A stretch of DNA of 64,000 nt from Castellaniella sp. (GCF_004321985.1 NZ_SCQN01000046.1:248001-312000), one strand, 5' to 3'. Positions 1 through 7,685 are shown, numbered from the stretch's first letter. Notes: a model not told the origin generated them from the sequence alone. A program made the numbers and translations.

Positions 1-1263
1 TTCGCGCTGTGCCTGTGACATACGCTCAAGCGCGGTCGCCGACGTATCCAGAGACGCCGCGAAATCCCGCGTGCTACCGGACGCCGCATCGGTCTGCTGT
101 GCGTAGGTCGCGAACGATGCCGCCGCTACACCAAGCGCGGTGAACACAATGCCAATCGGGCCGGTGAGAAACGACACGGCAGCGCCCAATCCGCGAACGG
201 CGACCGCAGTGACGCCGGCCGCAACCGCAGCGCGCTCAGAAGCCGTTGCAATTGCCGTCATTGCCGCAGCATTCGCGTAGGCCGCGATGCTCGATCGTGT
301 GAAGACGATGGCGGACGCTCCGAGGCTGCCCACCAACTTTCCAGCAATCACGGCAGACACCACTTCGACGGCCGTCCCGATCGCATTAAGCGCCACTGGC
401 ACCTTGTCAGACTGCAGTGCCGTGTTCAGGTCGTTCACGATGCCAGTGAGACCTTGTAGGCCACCGCCAGCTTGGCCGCTCATCAAATCTCCGACGGCAT
501 TGTTTAATGACTGCAGCGCACCACCGAACGTGTCACGGGCTGCCTGCGCAGCACCGCCGTAGGACGATTCCAGAGCCTTCAGAATGATGGCCTGAGCCTC
601 ACCCTTGCGACCTGCGTCCTCAAGATTTTTCACCATCTCCTTTTCGACATCAGTAAACCGGAATCCTTGGCGCGTGAGGCTTGCCATACCCTCGCTCGGC
701 ACATCCAGTGCCCGGCCCACCGTCTCGGCAGCCTGCACCACCGTCATGCCCATACGGGCTGCTGTATCGATGGTGGCCTGCATTGCGCGCGGGATCTGAT
801 CGCCCACGATGTTCGAATACGCAAGCAGGTGTGTAGCGCCTTGGGTGATTTCGTCGCCGCTGAAAACCGAGTGATTCGACAGCGACTTCGCCAGGTCGTT
901 GATCTGTCTTTGCGACATGCCGGCTGCCTCACCCGTGGATCGCAACACAGCTGCGAGCTGTGCCTGAGCGGCCATTGATTCCTGGGTAGCTTGAACGATC
1001 TGATGAAAAACCGAAAGCAGTGACGCACCGCCGATGAGCGCACCGCCACCCATGATCCACTTCAGAGACGATTGCGCACGTCCAGCCTGGTCTGCCACCT
1101 GCCGCAGGGCCGATCCCGCCGCGTTGCCCCTTTGTGCGATCCGGTCCATGGCCTGTGAGACGGTCGGGCCCTGTTTCGCCAACTGTGCCAAATCTTCCTT
1201 GGCGCGCTGTACCTGACTGGAATCAATCTCGATCCCTAAACTTGCGATATCGTCGGCTGCCAT
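1..1263 (-). CDS. Phage tail tape-measure protein (partial, C-terminus outside window)
   Basis: Minus-strand reading frame open from ATG at 1263 through the window edge (421 codons seen). The N-terminus (MAADDIASLGIEIDSSQV) is followed by a long helical Ala/Gln/Thr-rich region, then hydrophobic Ala/Gly/Val segments (around residues 300-375). This is the usual build of tail-length tape-measure proteins of siphophages, which set tail length and form the DNA channel. The segment with IPRAMQATIDTAARMGMTVVQAAETVGRALD matches the conserved N-terminal block of the lambda-GpH/TMP_2 type families as I know them. Two small overlapping genes lie directly upstream, the place where tail-assembly chaperones usually sit. 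Family call is fairly secure; whether the element is a full prophage cannot be seen because the rest lies left of the window. Confidence 0.75.
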   Translation of the reverse strand, partial: MAADDIASLGIEIDSSQVQRAKEDLAQLAKQGPTVSQAMDRIAQRGNAAGSALRQVADQAGRAQSSLKWIMGGGALIGGASLLSVFHQIVQATQESMAAQAQLAAVLRSTGEAAGMSQRQINDLAKSLSNHSVFSGDEITQGATHLLAYSNIVGDQIPRAMQATIDTAARMGMTVVQAAETVGRALDVPSEGMASLTRQGFRFTDVEKEMVKNLEDAGRKGEAQAIILKALESSYGGAAQAARDTFGGALQSLNNAVGDLMSGQAGGGLQGLTGIVNDLNTALQSDKVPVALNAIGTAVEVVSAVIAGKLVGSLGASAIVFTRSSIAAYANAAAMTAIATASERAAVAAGVTAVAVRGLGAAVSFLTGPIGIVFTALGVAAASFATYAQQTDAASGSTRDFAASLDTSATALERMSQAQRE

Positions 1264-1347
1264 TTTGAATACCTTTTTGGTCGTTTCCGGCCCCGGTTGT
1301 GGGGCTGGTTGTTGGTCTGAATAAGCTGTTTTCTCTACATCAAGTAA

Positions 1348-1671
1348 TCACGCGGTTTCCGCTGGATCAGCGGCAGTTGGTATCTCCGCCAAATCCGAAT
1401 TCTGGTATCGACAGAACCAGACCCGGACGGCCCCGGCCACTCTTGGCGGAACAGCGGCAGCGCGATCATGCAGGGCTTGGAACGATTCGCCGGGCAGTCT
1501 GGTGAGTTCCGCATCGTCGGCGCGCAATCCGATGATGGAATCTCGGGTGTATGGCGGTGCGTCAATGTGCGCATCGATCACCTCCATGACGATGCAGCCC
1601 AGCGTGTCCGGAAATGGAAGGATGGCGGCGGCCAGGTCATCCAGGCGAGCCATAAGTGCTTTTCTTACCAT
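1348..1671 (-). CDS. Small phage-region protein of unknown function
   Basis: A 107-residue protein between the tape-measure gene and another small gene, all on the minus strand. Its start overlaps the end of the upstream gene (1665-1967) by 7 bases, which suggests translational coupling. No signal peptide, membrane segment or known motif is visible; the middle is acidic and the end is Ala/Asp/Pro-rich. Its position just upstream of a tape-measure gene is where tail-assembly chaperones (lambda G/T type) usually sit, but the sequence itself does not show that, so the function is left open. Confidence 0.55.
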   Translation of the reverse strand: MVRKALMARLDDLAAAILPFPDTLGCIVMEVIDAHIDAPPYTRDSIIGLRADDAELTRLPGESFQALHDRAAAVPPRVAGAVRVWFCRYQNSDLAEIPTAADPAETA

Positions 1672-1967
1672 TGCGGTTCACCCTTACCTTTGGCAGCCTC
1701 TGCAGCCTGTTCCAGCGTCGCAATGCGCTGTTCAATGTCCGATGCCTCGATGGTCTGGCGTAGGATGTTCAGCACATAGGCCAGCTTTGTGCCGTCCGCA
1801 GTCTGGATCTGCGCGGCCTTCATGCCGCGATACAGCCTAGCCAGCTCCCGGCGCACGTCCACGGCAGTCGTCAGCGGCAGCCGCAGGCGCTTGGGGTGGG
1901 TGGTGCCGGGTGGGAAGTGTTGCCGCCCGCCAGCATTCGGGGTTTCGTTGTTGTCGTCAGCGGCCAC
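1665..1967 (-). CDS. Small phage-region protein of unknown function
   Basis: A 100-residue protein. The first ~30 residues are polar and probably disordered (MAADDNNETPNAGGRQHFPPG). The rest is strongly helical and charged (VRRELARLYRGMKAAQIQTADGTKLAYVLNILRQTIEASDIEQRIATLE) and could form a coiled coil near the C-terminus. It overlaps the downstream gene by 7 bases. The small helical build and gene order would suit a packaging or tail-assembly adaptor, but no family is recognised. I looked for a slippery heptamer that would fuse it to the next frame and found none. Confidence 0.55.
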   Translation of the reverse strand: MAADDNNETPNAGGRQHFPPGTTHPKRLRLPLTTAVDVRRELARLYRGMKAAQIQTADGTKLAYVLNILRQTIEASDIEQRIATLEQAAEAAKGKGEPQW

Positions 1968-2016
1968 TTGCGACCCTCCAGAGTGTCGGGGCTAGCCGCG
2001 AAGGCCAGCCCTGTGA

Positions 2017-2781
2017 TTACCGGCTCTTGCGGATTTGAGCCATGTGGATCTGGTGATGGGTCACGCCCATCTTGGCCGCCACCTTCTCGCGGGCGTCGTC
2101 TCCGGCCACCAGGTCGGCCACCTGATCCAGGGTCCAGCCGGTCGCCTGACTGGCGATACCCTGCAGGTGCGCCAGGCCGCGCATGGCCCACGTCAAGACA
2201 TTGCGATCGTTCAGGATGCTTTCATACTCGCTGGGCTTCTCGATGCGCCGCAGGCTGTTCCAGACATCCCGCACGACAGCCAGTTCGTGATCAGGCAGCG
2301 GGATGGGCGAACGCAGCAGGCTGACCCACAAACGGCTGTAGCGGGTGAATGTCGCCTCACCATCGTCGCCCACGGTTTGCAGGCCACTGAGCATCTTCAG
2401 GCGGCCTTCAGCCGGCAGACTGCGCCACCAGTCACGGGCCTCCCGATCCTCGATAGCGACAGCAGACGCGCCATCGTCCAGGCTGGGTACGGCGTACAGG
2501 GCGGCTTCGCGTTGATCGATGGTGGCGGCGAAGGTATCCAGGCTGGCGCGGGCGTCGATTACCTTCTGCCAGGTGCGGGCGGCCAGGGGTGCGGCCTTGG
2601 CGGCTTTGCCAGCCTCGGACAGCAGGTCGTCATCGGCGATTTTGCGGGCGGCCTTGCCGAAATCGTCCAGTTCTGCGGCGGCCCCCATGAAAGCGAGTGA
2701 TGGGGCTGATTGGATGTTTTCCGTCGCCAACTGCGGTAGATCGAAACTGTGCCCGGCAACAGTGTGGGTTTCGGTGTTCAT
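2017..2781 (-). CDS. Mobile-element protein of unknown function
   Basis: A 254-residue soluble, mostly helical protein. No signal peptide or membrane segment is seen. The last ~45 residues (QATGWTLDQVADLVAGDDAREKVAAKMGVTHHQIHMAQIRKSR) read like a small helix-turn-helix region: VAAKMGVTHHQIHMAQ has the A-x3-G-x5-I/V spacing of a recognition helix. A DNA-binding role is therefore possible, but this is inference. It lies between the small tail-region genes and the HTH gene of the element, on the same strand. Confidence 0.5.
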   Translation of the reverse strand: MNTETHTVAGHSFDLPQLATENIQSAPSLAFMGAAAELDDFGKAARKIADDDLLSEAGKAAKAAPLAARTWQKVIDARASLDTFAATIDQREAALYAVPSLDDGASAVAIEDREARDWWRSLPAEGRLKMLSGLQTVGDDGEATFTRYSRLWVSLLRSPIPLPDHELAVVRDVWNSLRRIEKPSEYESILNDRNVLTWAMRGLAHLQGIASQATGWTLDQVADLVAGDDAREKVAAKMGVTHHQIHMAQIRKSR

Positions 2782-2883
2782 GACGCGATCCTTTGGGCTA
2801 TGCCCGTTTTGAAAAATGACTGCTTAGGTATTGCTGCCATACAGATGCAGAAGCAGCCCCAACAGATGGCACTTCTAGAAGGT

Positions 2884-3009
2884 GTACGGTTTTGGGGCAT
2901 AGAGACAGCACGAAAACACCCCCTATAGGTACGGTTTTGGGGCCTATGGGTCAGGCTGTAAGTACGCTTTTGGGGCCTATAGGCAAGCTCATAAGTACGC
3001 TTTTGGGGC
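2884..3009. repeat. Four direct copies of a 15-bp repeat in codon phase
   Basis: The unit GTACGSTTTTGGGGC (S is G or C) occurs at 2884-2898, 2929-2943, 2962-2976 and 2995-3009. The start-to-start spacing is 45, 33 and 33 bp, all multiples of three. On the minus strand the units encode PKTV or PKSV, mostly preceded by PIG or CP. The two copies on the right lie inside the HTH gene 2951-3424; the other two lie just past its stop codon but in the same frame. Flanking CCTATAGG-type sequence repeats with copies 2 and 3. The array may be a DNA-binding repeat, a protein repeat, or both. Confidence 0.85.
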
Positions 3010-3424
3010 AAGGCGCTCTGTTTTTCGGCGCCCATCGCGCGTACTCGCCGCGCGGTAATGACTGCGGCCCAACGTCCATGCCTGTCTGATGGTGCAGAGG
3101 TGCCCATGTAATGGCGTACCAGGCGGCCACTTTTGGCAGCCTGCCTTTGCGGGTACAGAAGATCAGCCCCCGGTCTTCCAGCGCAGTCAGGGCGCGCCTG
3201 ATGGTGTTCTTGCTGGTCCAGCCTCTTTCCTCCGACAGATACCGCCAGGACGCCGATAGCTGCCCATTGTTGAAATTGCCGACCGTTAGCTGCATGGCAA
3301 TGTCCAGCAGCAGCTTGATCTGCTGTCCGGTCAATGACTTGAAAGCCTCCGACTCCATTACCACATGAGGCAGCGCGAGAAACCGGCCGCCGTCGCGGTT
3401 GTGTCGATTGGTTTTGCTTTTCAT
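2951..3424 (-). CDS. Helix-turn-helix protein with repeated PKSV C-terminus (element replication/regulation)
   Basis: A 157-residue protein. Residues ~10-100 form a winged-helix-like domain (LTGQQIKLLLDIAMQ, then LSEERGWTSKNTIRRALTALEDRGLI) of the kind found in small replication or regulatory proteins of prophages and integrative elements. The C-terminus carries the short repeat PKSVLMSLPIGPKSVL encoded by in-phase 15-bp DNA repeats, and the stop TGA (2951-2953) falls inside the repeat array. Beyond it the same frame stays open to 2798 with two more PKTV units. It overlaps the upstream HTH_39 gene by 4 bases (ATGA). An overlapping frame at 2778-3428 is also open but has no domain and is taken as a shadow. 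Function beyond DNA binding is not known. Confidence 0.65.
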   Translation of the reverse strand: MKSKTNRHNRDGGRFLALPHVVMESEAFKSLTGQQIKLLLDIAMQLTVGNFNNGQLSASWRYLSEERGWTSKNTIRRALTALEDRGLIFCTRKGRLPKVAAWYAITWAPLHHQTGMDVGPQSLPRGEYARWAPKNRAPCPKSVLMSLPIGPKSVLTA

Positions 3425-3750
3425 ACATTGCAGCCCCCTGATTCAGCTATCAGGGAATACAGCGCCACGCCGTGATGCTGGAAACCGTCGCGGTCGATCA
3501 GGTTGATGCGATTTGTCGCGATGGGGTATCCGGCTTGGCGTAGATCGCGTACGCGGGCAGGTGGGTGGTATAGACCGAGTTTGCGCAGTTCCTCGGAGTG
3601 GTGCGGACGCAGTTGCAACAGATGCAGCAGCTTGGAGTTCTGAGCCTCTGTCGCTGTGCTCCACGGGTTATAATTCGAGCGATTTGCCGCGCTTTGATTT
3701 GCCGCTTCGCCCTGTTCCCGCAGGGCGTGGCTGTTTGTGGGTGACGTCAT
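3421..3750 (-). CDS. HTH_39-type helix-turn-helix protein
   Basis: A 109-residue protein; the core (QNSKLLHLLQLRPHHSEELRKLGLYHPPARVRDLRQAGYPI) matches the HTH_39 pattern: a helix, a turn, then an 'ARVRDLRQAGYPI' recognition/wing segment. Such proteins are common in prophages and integrative elements. I chose ATG at 3750 because it overlaps the stop of the upstream alpA-like gene as TAATG, the usual coupling signal. An upstream in-frame start at 3777 would overlap alpA by 28 bases. It overlaps the next gene by 4 bases, so alpA, this gene and the PKSV-repeat gene form one translationally coupled unit. Confidence 0.7.
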   Translation of the reverse strand: MTSPTNSHALREQGEAANQSAANRSNYNPWSTATEAQNSKLLHLLQLRPHHSEELRKLGLYHPPARVRDLRQAGYPIATNRINLIDRDGFQHHGVALYSLIAESGGCNV

Positions 3751-3941
3751 TACGCCACCCGCTTCGATTCCAGCCATGCGTCCAGATCGCGACGCATGAC
3801 TGCGGTGCTGTTCGGGCCAACCTTGAACGGACGCGGGAATGAGGGATCAGCTTTTGCGATTCGCCAAAAGCTCGGCAGGCTCAGGCCGATATAGGCGGCC
3901 GCCTGGGAAGGACGCAATACGGGCGGGTTGATCGTGGTCAT
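3750..3941 (-). CDS. AlpA-family regulator / excisionase
   Basis: A 63-residue protein with the full AlpA/MerR-like layout: LRPSQAAAYIGLSLPSFWRIAKADPSFPRPFKVGPNSTAVMRRDLDAWLESK. The first helix pair binds DNA, and the 'FPRPFKVGPNSTAV' wing and 'DLDAWL' ending are family hallmarks. Members act as transcription activators of integrases or as excisionases of P4-type elements. It sits next to the replication-like genes and ~1.4 kb from the integrase, in keeping with that role. An AGGA ribosome site lies 9-10 bases before the ATG. Confidence 0.85.
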   Translation of the reverse strand: MTTINPPVLRPSQAAAYIGLSLPSFWRIAKADPSFPRPFKVGPNSTAVMRRDLDAWLESKRVA

Positions 3942-3977
3942 GGCAACAAGTCCTGTAAGACTCGCAGCAGGCCAGAT

Positions 3978-4002
3978 CAGGAAACGGGCCTATGAGGTTT
4001 CC
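3978..4002. promoter_or_regulatory. Inverted repeat upstream of alpA-like gene
   Basis: GGAAAC (3980-3985) and GTTTCC (3997-4002) form an inverted repeat with an 11-bp centre in the 132-bp gap between the alpA-like gene and the next gene. Its position ~40 bp upstream of the alpA-like start makes it a candidate operator. No clear promoter hexamers could be fixed, so this is weak. Confidence 0.3.
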
Positions 4003-4073
4003 CGAAGTGGCTTGCTGCGTTATGTAGGCTTGTTGCTATAGTGGCGAAGGCGTTATTGGTATGCGGGCGTTCC

Positions 4074-4766
4074 TTACCAAGTTTTCTTTATCCGTCGTCG
4101 GATGGTCTCAGACGATACTCCGCAGACTGGTGCTATTTTTTCAGCTACTGCATTGCGCGATAGTCTAGGATTTACAGCGCCCATGCGATCAGCTTCAGCC
4201 TGCCACTTGTCCCAATCAGGCTTGCGCTCGGCCTGCCTTTCCTTACCACTGGAGAGGCCATTTATTATCTGCTGACGTTTGGATCGTCGTCCTTCCAGTA
4301 CGTCAGCTTTCGAATCCAGCATGGTATGGATAATGTTGGCGGTGTTCCATGCTGCCTTACCGGCCTGCATCGCGGCCAGTAGTTCCCCGTCGCGGTGCAA
4401 AGCGAAAAAGCCTTCTAGCTCCCGCTCGGCCTGCCTGACCAGAACAGGATCAATCACCCCCTGAGCGGCCTTGATTGTGTCGCGGATCGTCTTGACGCTC
4501 ATGCCGTCATCTCGGACAACTTGAACCACGCGGCCGGGCTTCAATTCATGCGACACCTTCTCTCCGCTGGGCCACTGCTTGGCATAACGCAGGCGCAGCG
4601 CGGCCACCCGTTCATCACCCTGCAAGTCTGGATAGTCATCGCAGCGACTCAGCAGGCAGGCGTTGCAGATTCTGGGACCAATGGCACTACTCCAGTATCG
4701 GCGTTCGACCGCTGAGCCAATCTCGCAGTCAAGGCCAGATCCGCAGTAATCGCAGGTGGTTGTCAT
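4074..4766 (-). CDS. Zinc-ribbon-like element protein of unknown function
   Basis: A 230-residue protein. The N-terminus has two Cys pairs (CDYC near residue 5 and CNAC near residue 35) that could bind zinc. The C-terminus ends in an HTH-like segment (LSRNAVAEKIAPVCGVSSETIRRRIKKTW) resembling the DNA-binding end of resolvase or transposase-like regulators. The middle is helical. An AGGGGAA ribosome site precedes the ATG. The gene stands between the alpA-like gene and the integrase on the same strand. A DNA-binding role is inferred; no family name is recognised. Confidence 0.55.
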   Translation of the reverse strand: MTTTCDYCGSGLDCEIGSAVERRYWSSAIGPRICNACLLSRCDDYPDLQGDERVAALRLRYAKQWPSGEKVSHELKPGRVVQVVRDDGMSVKTIRDTIKAAQGVIDPVLVRQAERELEGFFALHRDGELLAAMQAGKAAWNTANIIHTMLDSKADVLEGRRSKRQQIINGLSSGKERQAERKPDWDKWQAEADRMGAVNPRLSRNAVAEKIAPVCGVSSETIRRRIKKTW

Positions 4767-4863
4767 TTAACTTCCCCTGAAGTGCAGTTGCCGGCACCAG
4801 GGCGGCAGATGATCTTGTCCTGGTGCTGGAGTGCGCTTGATAGATTTTTCCTTCGTCGACTGG

Positions 4864-5241
4864 TCAGTGCCGCCCGATCTCGACGTGCTGCCTGTGAACA
4901 GCCTTTCCTCTACAAACAATGCCGTTGCCGACTTCCGCGTACATCACCCCCATGCTGGCGGATCGTGCCACGTCCTTGATCTCTTCAAGAATTTTCATGA
5001 TGCGGTCTCGTCGGCTGCCCCCATCAGGGGGGAGTAACTCATCAGCCAGCACCAGAGCTGCTGCATCTATTGCAGCTTTGTCGATGTACTTCAGTGCCTG
5101 GTCAGCCACATAGGATATTCCATCAACGGCATTTTCAAGACGGTGAACCTTGCCGATATGCCTGTACGGCTTGATATCAACAGCCATTGAAATATCGACT
5201 TCGCTGTTGCCGCTGTTCCTTGCTACATTCATCTTAGCCAT
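4864..5241 (-). CDS. Small element protein of unknown function
   Basis: A 125-residue protein with no signal peptide or membrane segment. The centre is helical with conserved-looking acidic and hydrophobic runs (VADQALKYIDKAAIDAAALVLADELL; RRDRIMKILEEIKDVARS). A good AGGAGA ribosome site lies before the ATG, which supports expression. It sits immediately downstream of the integrase gene (79 bp) on the same strand. No known family is recognised. Confidence 0.5.
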   Translation of the reverse strand: MAKMNVARNSGNSEVDISMAVDIKPYRHIGKVHRLENAVDGISYVADQALKYIDKAAIDAAALVLADELLPPDGGSRRDRIMKILEEIKDVARSASMGVMYAEVGNGIVCRGKAVHRQHVEIGRH

Positions 5242-5320
5242 GATGCAATCTCCTGTATTGCGTTGTGGTCAGGGGGCGGCGACATTGCTCTGTCGTCGCG
5301 CCCCGCTTTGCCTGAACCCG

Positions 5321-6556
5321 TCAGGCGGCGGTACTGCGAATCGGTACCACACGCGCATCAGCGACGCGGCCCATGACGTGATCGGCCCACGCGGCCATCA
5401 GCTTGACGCGGGCGTCTAGACGGTCGGTGCGCTCGTAGGCGGCCTGGACCTTGTTGCTGATGGCGTGCGCCAAGCATCGTTCGGCAACCTCGGTACTGGT
5501 GCCATGGTCGGCGCACCAGTTGCGGAAACTGGACCGGAATCCGTGCGCTGTCGCCACGCGGCCCGGTAAGTCGCTGGGCGCCTGAGCCTTGCGCAAAATG
5601 GATGTGAGGGCCATGTCTGAGAGTTCGCCGCCACGAAGGGCAGGGAACACCAGCGCCTCCGTCTGGGGATCGTCGCCGTGCTGTTGATCACGCAGCAGCG
5701 CGATTGCGCCATCAGACAGCGGAACACGATGGGCCCGGCCGGCCTTCATGCGGTCAGCTGGTACTGTCCATAGCTTTTGGTCGAAGTTGATTTCGGCCCA
5801 CGTCATTCCCCTGACCTCGCCGGACCGGGCGGCGGTCAGAATGGCGAACAGCAGCGCAGCACGCGCGCCCATGATCGGCTGGCGGGCTAGATGATCGCGG
5901 ACGAAGACGGGCACCTCACGCCAGGGCATGGCCGGGTGGTGGCGTTCTGGTGTTGCGTCCTTTTGCTTGGCTGCGGGCAACAGCGGCCCGACGTCGTCCA
6001 GTGGGTTGCCCTGGATGTATTTCCGGGCACGGCAGGCAGCCATGACAGAGGCACAGCGCATTTTGATGCGCTTGGCAGTCTCCGGGATCGTCAGCCAGAT
6101 AGGGCGCAGCATGTCCGCGAAATGCTCAGCCTGTAGTGCGTCCACCTTCACGCCGCCAATGGATGGGAAGGCGTGTTGTTCCAGGCTGCTGATCCACTGT
6201 TGGCGGTGCTTGTCGTTGCGAAAACCTGGAGCCAGGATCTCCCACTGATCGCGGGCAGCTTTCTCGAAGGTCGGTATTGCCCGTGTACTCTGGCGGGCCA
6301 GGATCGGATCAATGTCGTCTTGGATCTGCTGGCGGGCCTCCAGGGCCTTTTCAATGGCGCGTGCCACTCCGGTATCAGGGTAGCTGCCAAGTCCCATGTC
6401 GCGCCGCTTGCCGGTCACGGGTGAGACATAGCGCAAGATCCATTTGCCACGGCCCCGCTCGGTGCTGGCGAATAGGTACATGCCAGTCACGCCAGCAGGT
6501 ACTGGCTTGTCTCCGGGCTTGATCGCCCGCGCCGATCTGTCAGTAATGTAGCCCAT
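5321..6556 (-). CDS. P4-type tyrosine recombinase (integrase)
   Basis: A 411-residue site-specific recombinase. The start is at Met 6556, where MGYITDRSARAIKPGDKP aligns with the usual 'Lxxxxxr.akP.dk.yk' N-terminal arm-binding domain of P4 integrases. The frame is open further (to 6775), but that extension has no family resemblance and overlaps repeats. The catalytic domain shows the expected residues: R in TAARSGEVRGMTW, K in RMKAGRAHRVPLS, H-x-x-R in AHGFRSSFRNW, H in CLAHAISNKVQ, and the nucleophile Y in AAYERTD. It would integrate or excise the element. Its start faces the chromosomal gene at 6885, so the attachment site should lie in 6557-6884, though no tRNA is seen there. Confidence 0.9.
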   Translation of the reverse strand: MGYITDRSARAIKPGDKPVPAGVTGMYLFASTERGRGKWILRYVSPVTGKRRDMGLGSYPDTGVARAIEKALEARQQIQDDIDPILARQSTRAIPTFEKAARDQWEILAPGFRNDKHRQQWISSLEQHAFPSIGGVKVDALQAEHFADMLRPIWLTIPETAKRIKMRCASVMAACRARKYIQGNPLDDVGPLLPAAKQKDATPERHHPAMPWREVPVFVRDHLARQPIMGARAALLFAILTAARSGEVRGMTWAEINFDQKLWTVPADRMKAGRAHRVPLSDGAIALLRDQQHGDDPQTEALVFPALRGGELSDMALTSILRKAQAPSDLPGRVATAHGFRSSFRNWCADHGTSTEVAERCLAHAISNKVQAAYERTDRLDARVKLMAAWADHVMGRVADARVVPIRSTAA

Positions 6557-6584
6557 CATCCAGCCCCACGCGAAAACATAGATT

Positions 6585-6661
6585 GGATGATATCTCGTAA
6601 TACGTTGTGTGTCAGTATCCCATTGACAGTACAGGGATAACATATCCCGGATGATATCCGG
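6585..6661. promoter_or_regulatory. Repeats upstream of integrase (candidate arm or operator sites)
   Basis: GGATGATATC occurs twice as a direct repeat (6585-6594 and 6649-6658). The second copy is inside the near-palindrome CCGGATGATATCCGG (6647-6661; arms CCGGAT/ATCCGG). TATCCC/GGGATA/TATCCC also repeats at 6616-6621, 6634-6639 and 6643-6648. Placed within 110 bp of the integrase start, these fit recombinase arm sites or an operator for integrase control; which of these cannot be told from sequence alone. Confidence 0.5.
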
Positions 6662-6727
6662 ATAGGCGAGCGTGAGGCGGTCCTCTTGTCCGCCAATTCT
6701 CAAAGTTCCTGAAACCATACGCCCGGC

Positions 6728-6763
6728 CCGAGAGCCTCTCCATTTTGGAGTGGGAGCTCTCGG
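6728..6763. repeat. Nested inverted repeat near the element boundary
   Basis: Outer arms CCGAGAGC (6728-6735) and GCTCTCGG (6756-6763) enclose an inner pair CTCC (6738-6741)/GGAG (6747-6750). The unit GAGAGCC is repeated again near 6781. It lies between the integrase and the chromosomal terminator, so it may belong to the attachment region. No tRNA 3' end could be recognised here. Confidence 0.45.
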
Positions 6764-6826
6764 TGCTCCGTTCATGCCGGAGAGCCAGAGCCCGGATTGT
6801 TCGGGTGATCGCTTGTGCGGCGGCCA

Positions 6827-6861
6827 AAAAGCAATCGCGGCTCTGGGCCGCGATTGCTTTT
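6827..6861 (-). terminator. Rho-independent terminator of the amino-acid binding protein gene
   Basis: A perfect 14-bp stem (6827-6840 with 6848-6861, AAAAGCAATCGCGG type) and a 7-base loop. Reading the minus strand the stem is followed by TTTTT, so it ends transcription from the gene at 6885-7685. On the plus strand it also ends in TTTT and may work both ways, marking the edge between core chromosome and the mobile element. Confidence 0.85.
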
Positions 6862-6884
6862 GCTGACGTTGAAACGGCGGTGCT

Positions 6885-7685
6885 TCAGGCGCCGCCCTTC
6901 AGGATATTTTCACTGAGCCCGCGGCCATCGTGGTATTGCTTGTAGATATCGTTCAGCTTGCCGTTCTTCAGGTTCGTGCGTACCCACTGATCCAGCCAGG
7001 CTTTCAGCTTGGGGTTGTTCTTCGGGAGGGCGACACCCAGTTCGAATTCGCGTTCCACGAACTTGGTTTCGAAGGGATCCTTGGTCAGCTTCTTGTTGAT
7101 TTCACCCATGATCGCCGGGTTGGACGATACGACCTTGACCTGGTGGCTGACGGCTGCGGTCACCAGCGTCGCGTCGTCTTCGTAGCGTCGGATGTTGGCG
7201 TCGGGCGCGTTCTTGCTGATGTCGGCGTCGTTCGTCGTGGCGCGCGTCAGGCCGATGGTCACGCCCTTCAGGTCCTTGTACCCGGTGATCTTCACTTCCT
7301 TCGGGGCCGCGACGGTGATTTCGATCATGGAGTAGGGAATCGAGAAATCCACGACCTTGGAGCGCTCGGGCGTGATCGACAGGGCGGCTACCGTAATGTC
7401 AGCCTTGCCCGTCTGGATCGTCGGGATCCGGGCCGCAGTGGAGACCGAAACCAGTTTGAGCTTCACGCCAAGGTCCTTGGCAAGTAGTTTTGCCGCGGCG
7501 ATGTCCGACCCGTCGGGTTTCAGGTCAGCACCCAGGAAGCTGTACGTCGGGAGGCCTTCGTTGATGGCGATCCGGATCTCGCCCGCCTGCTTGATCTGGT
7601 CCAGCTCCAGGGCCGACGAGGACGCGGACGCCGCACACAGCGCCACCGCGACGGCCGAATACAAAATCTTCATACCGTTGTTCAT
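6885..7685 (-). CDS. Periplasmic polar amino-acid binding protein
   Basis: A 266-residue solute-binding protein of the SBP_bac_3 family. The signal peptide (residues 1-~26) ends at ASSSALELDQIKQ. The family pattern follows: GEIRIAINEGLPTYSF, GSDIAAAKLLAKDLGVKLKLVSVSTAARIPTIQTGKADI, and ITPERSKVVDFSIPY, which lines the amino-acid pocket. A GGAGA ribosome site precedes the ATG. No permease or ATPase gene is next to it: fabI is upstream and a mobile element downstream. It either serves a transporter encoded elsewhere or has lost its partners when the element inserted. Substrate (for example cysteine/glutamine type) cannot be fixed. Confidence 0.88.
   Translation of the reverse strand: MNNGMKILYSAVAVALCAASASSSALELDQIKQAGEIRIAINEGLPTYSFLGADLKPDGSDIAAAKLLAKDLGVKLKLVSVSTAARIPTIQTGKADITVAALSITPERSKVVDFSIPYSMIEITVAAPKEVKITGYKDLKGVTIGLTRATTNDADISKNAPDANIRRYEDDATLVTAAVSHQVKVVSSNPAIMGEINKKLTKDPFETKFVEREFELGVALPKNNPKLKAWLDQWVRTNLKNGKLNDIYKQYHDGRGLSENILKGGA

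Noticed and set aside
1640-1700. Programmed frameshift joining the two small genes before the tape-measure gene
   Set aside because: The overlap fits the lambda G/GT arrangement, but no slippery heptamer is found before the stop, so the genes are listed separately.
2884-3009. CRISPR-like array
   Set aside because: The units are only 15 bp, spacers are 18-30 bp and share sequence, and no cas genes are near; codon phase explains the spacing.
2778-3428. A 216-codon frame overlapping the repeat-tailed HTH gene, with PQKRTY repeats
   Set aside because: The repeats are simply another reading of the same DNA repeats; the HTH domain is only in the frame 2951-3424, which also has the coupled ATGA start.
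6700-6826. tRNA 3' end as integrase target
   Set aside because: GAGAGCC-type repeats look slightly like a serine tRNA end, but no T arm or acceptor pairing could be built.
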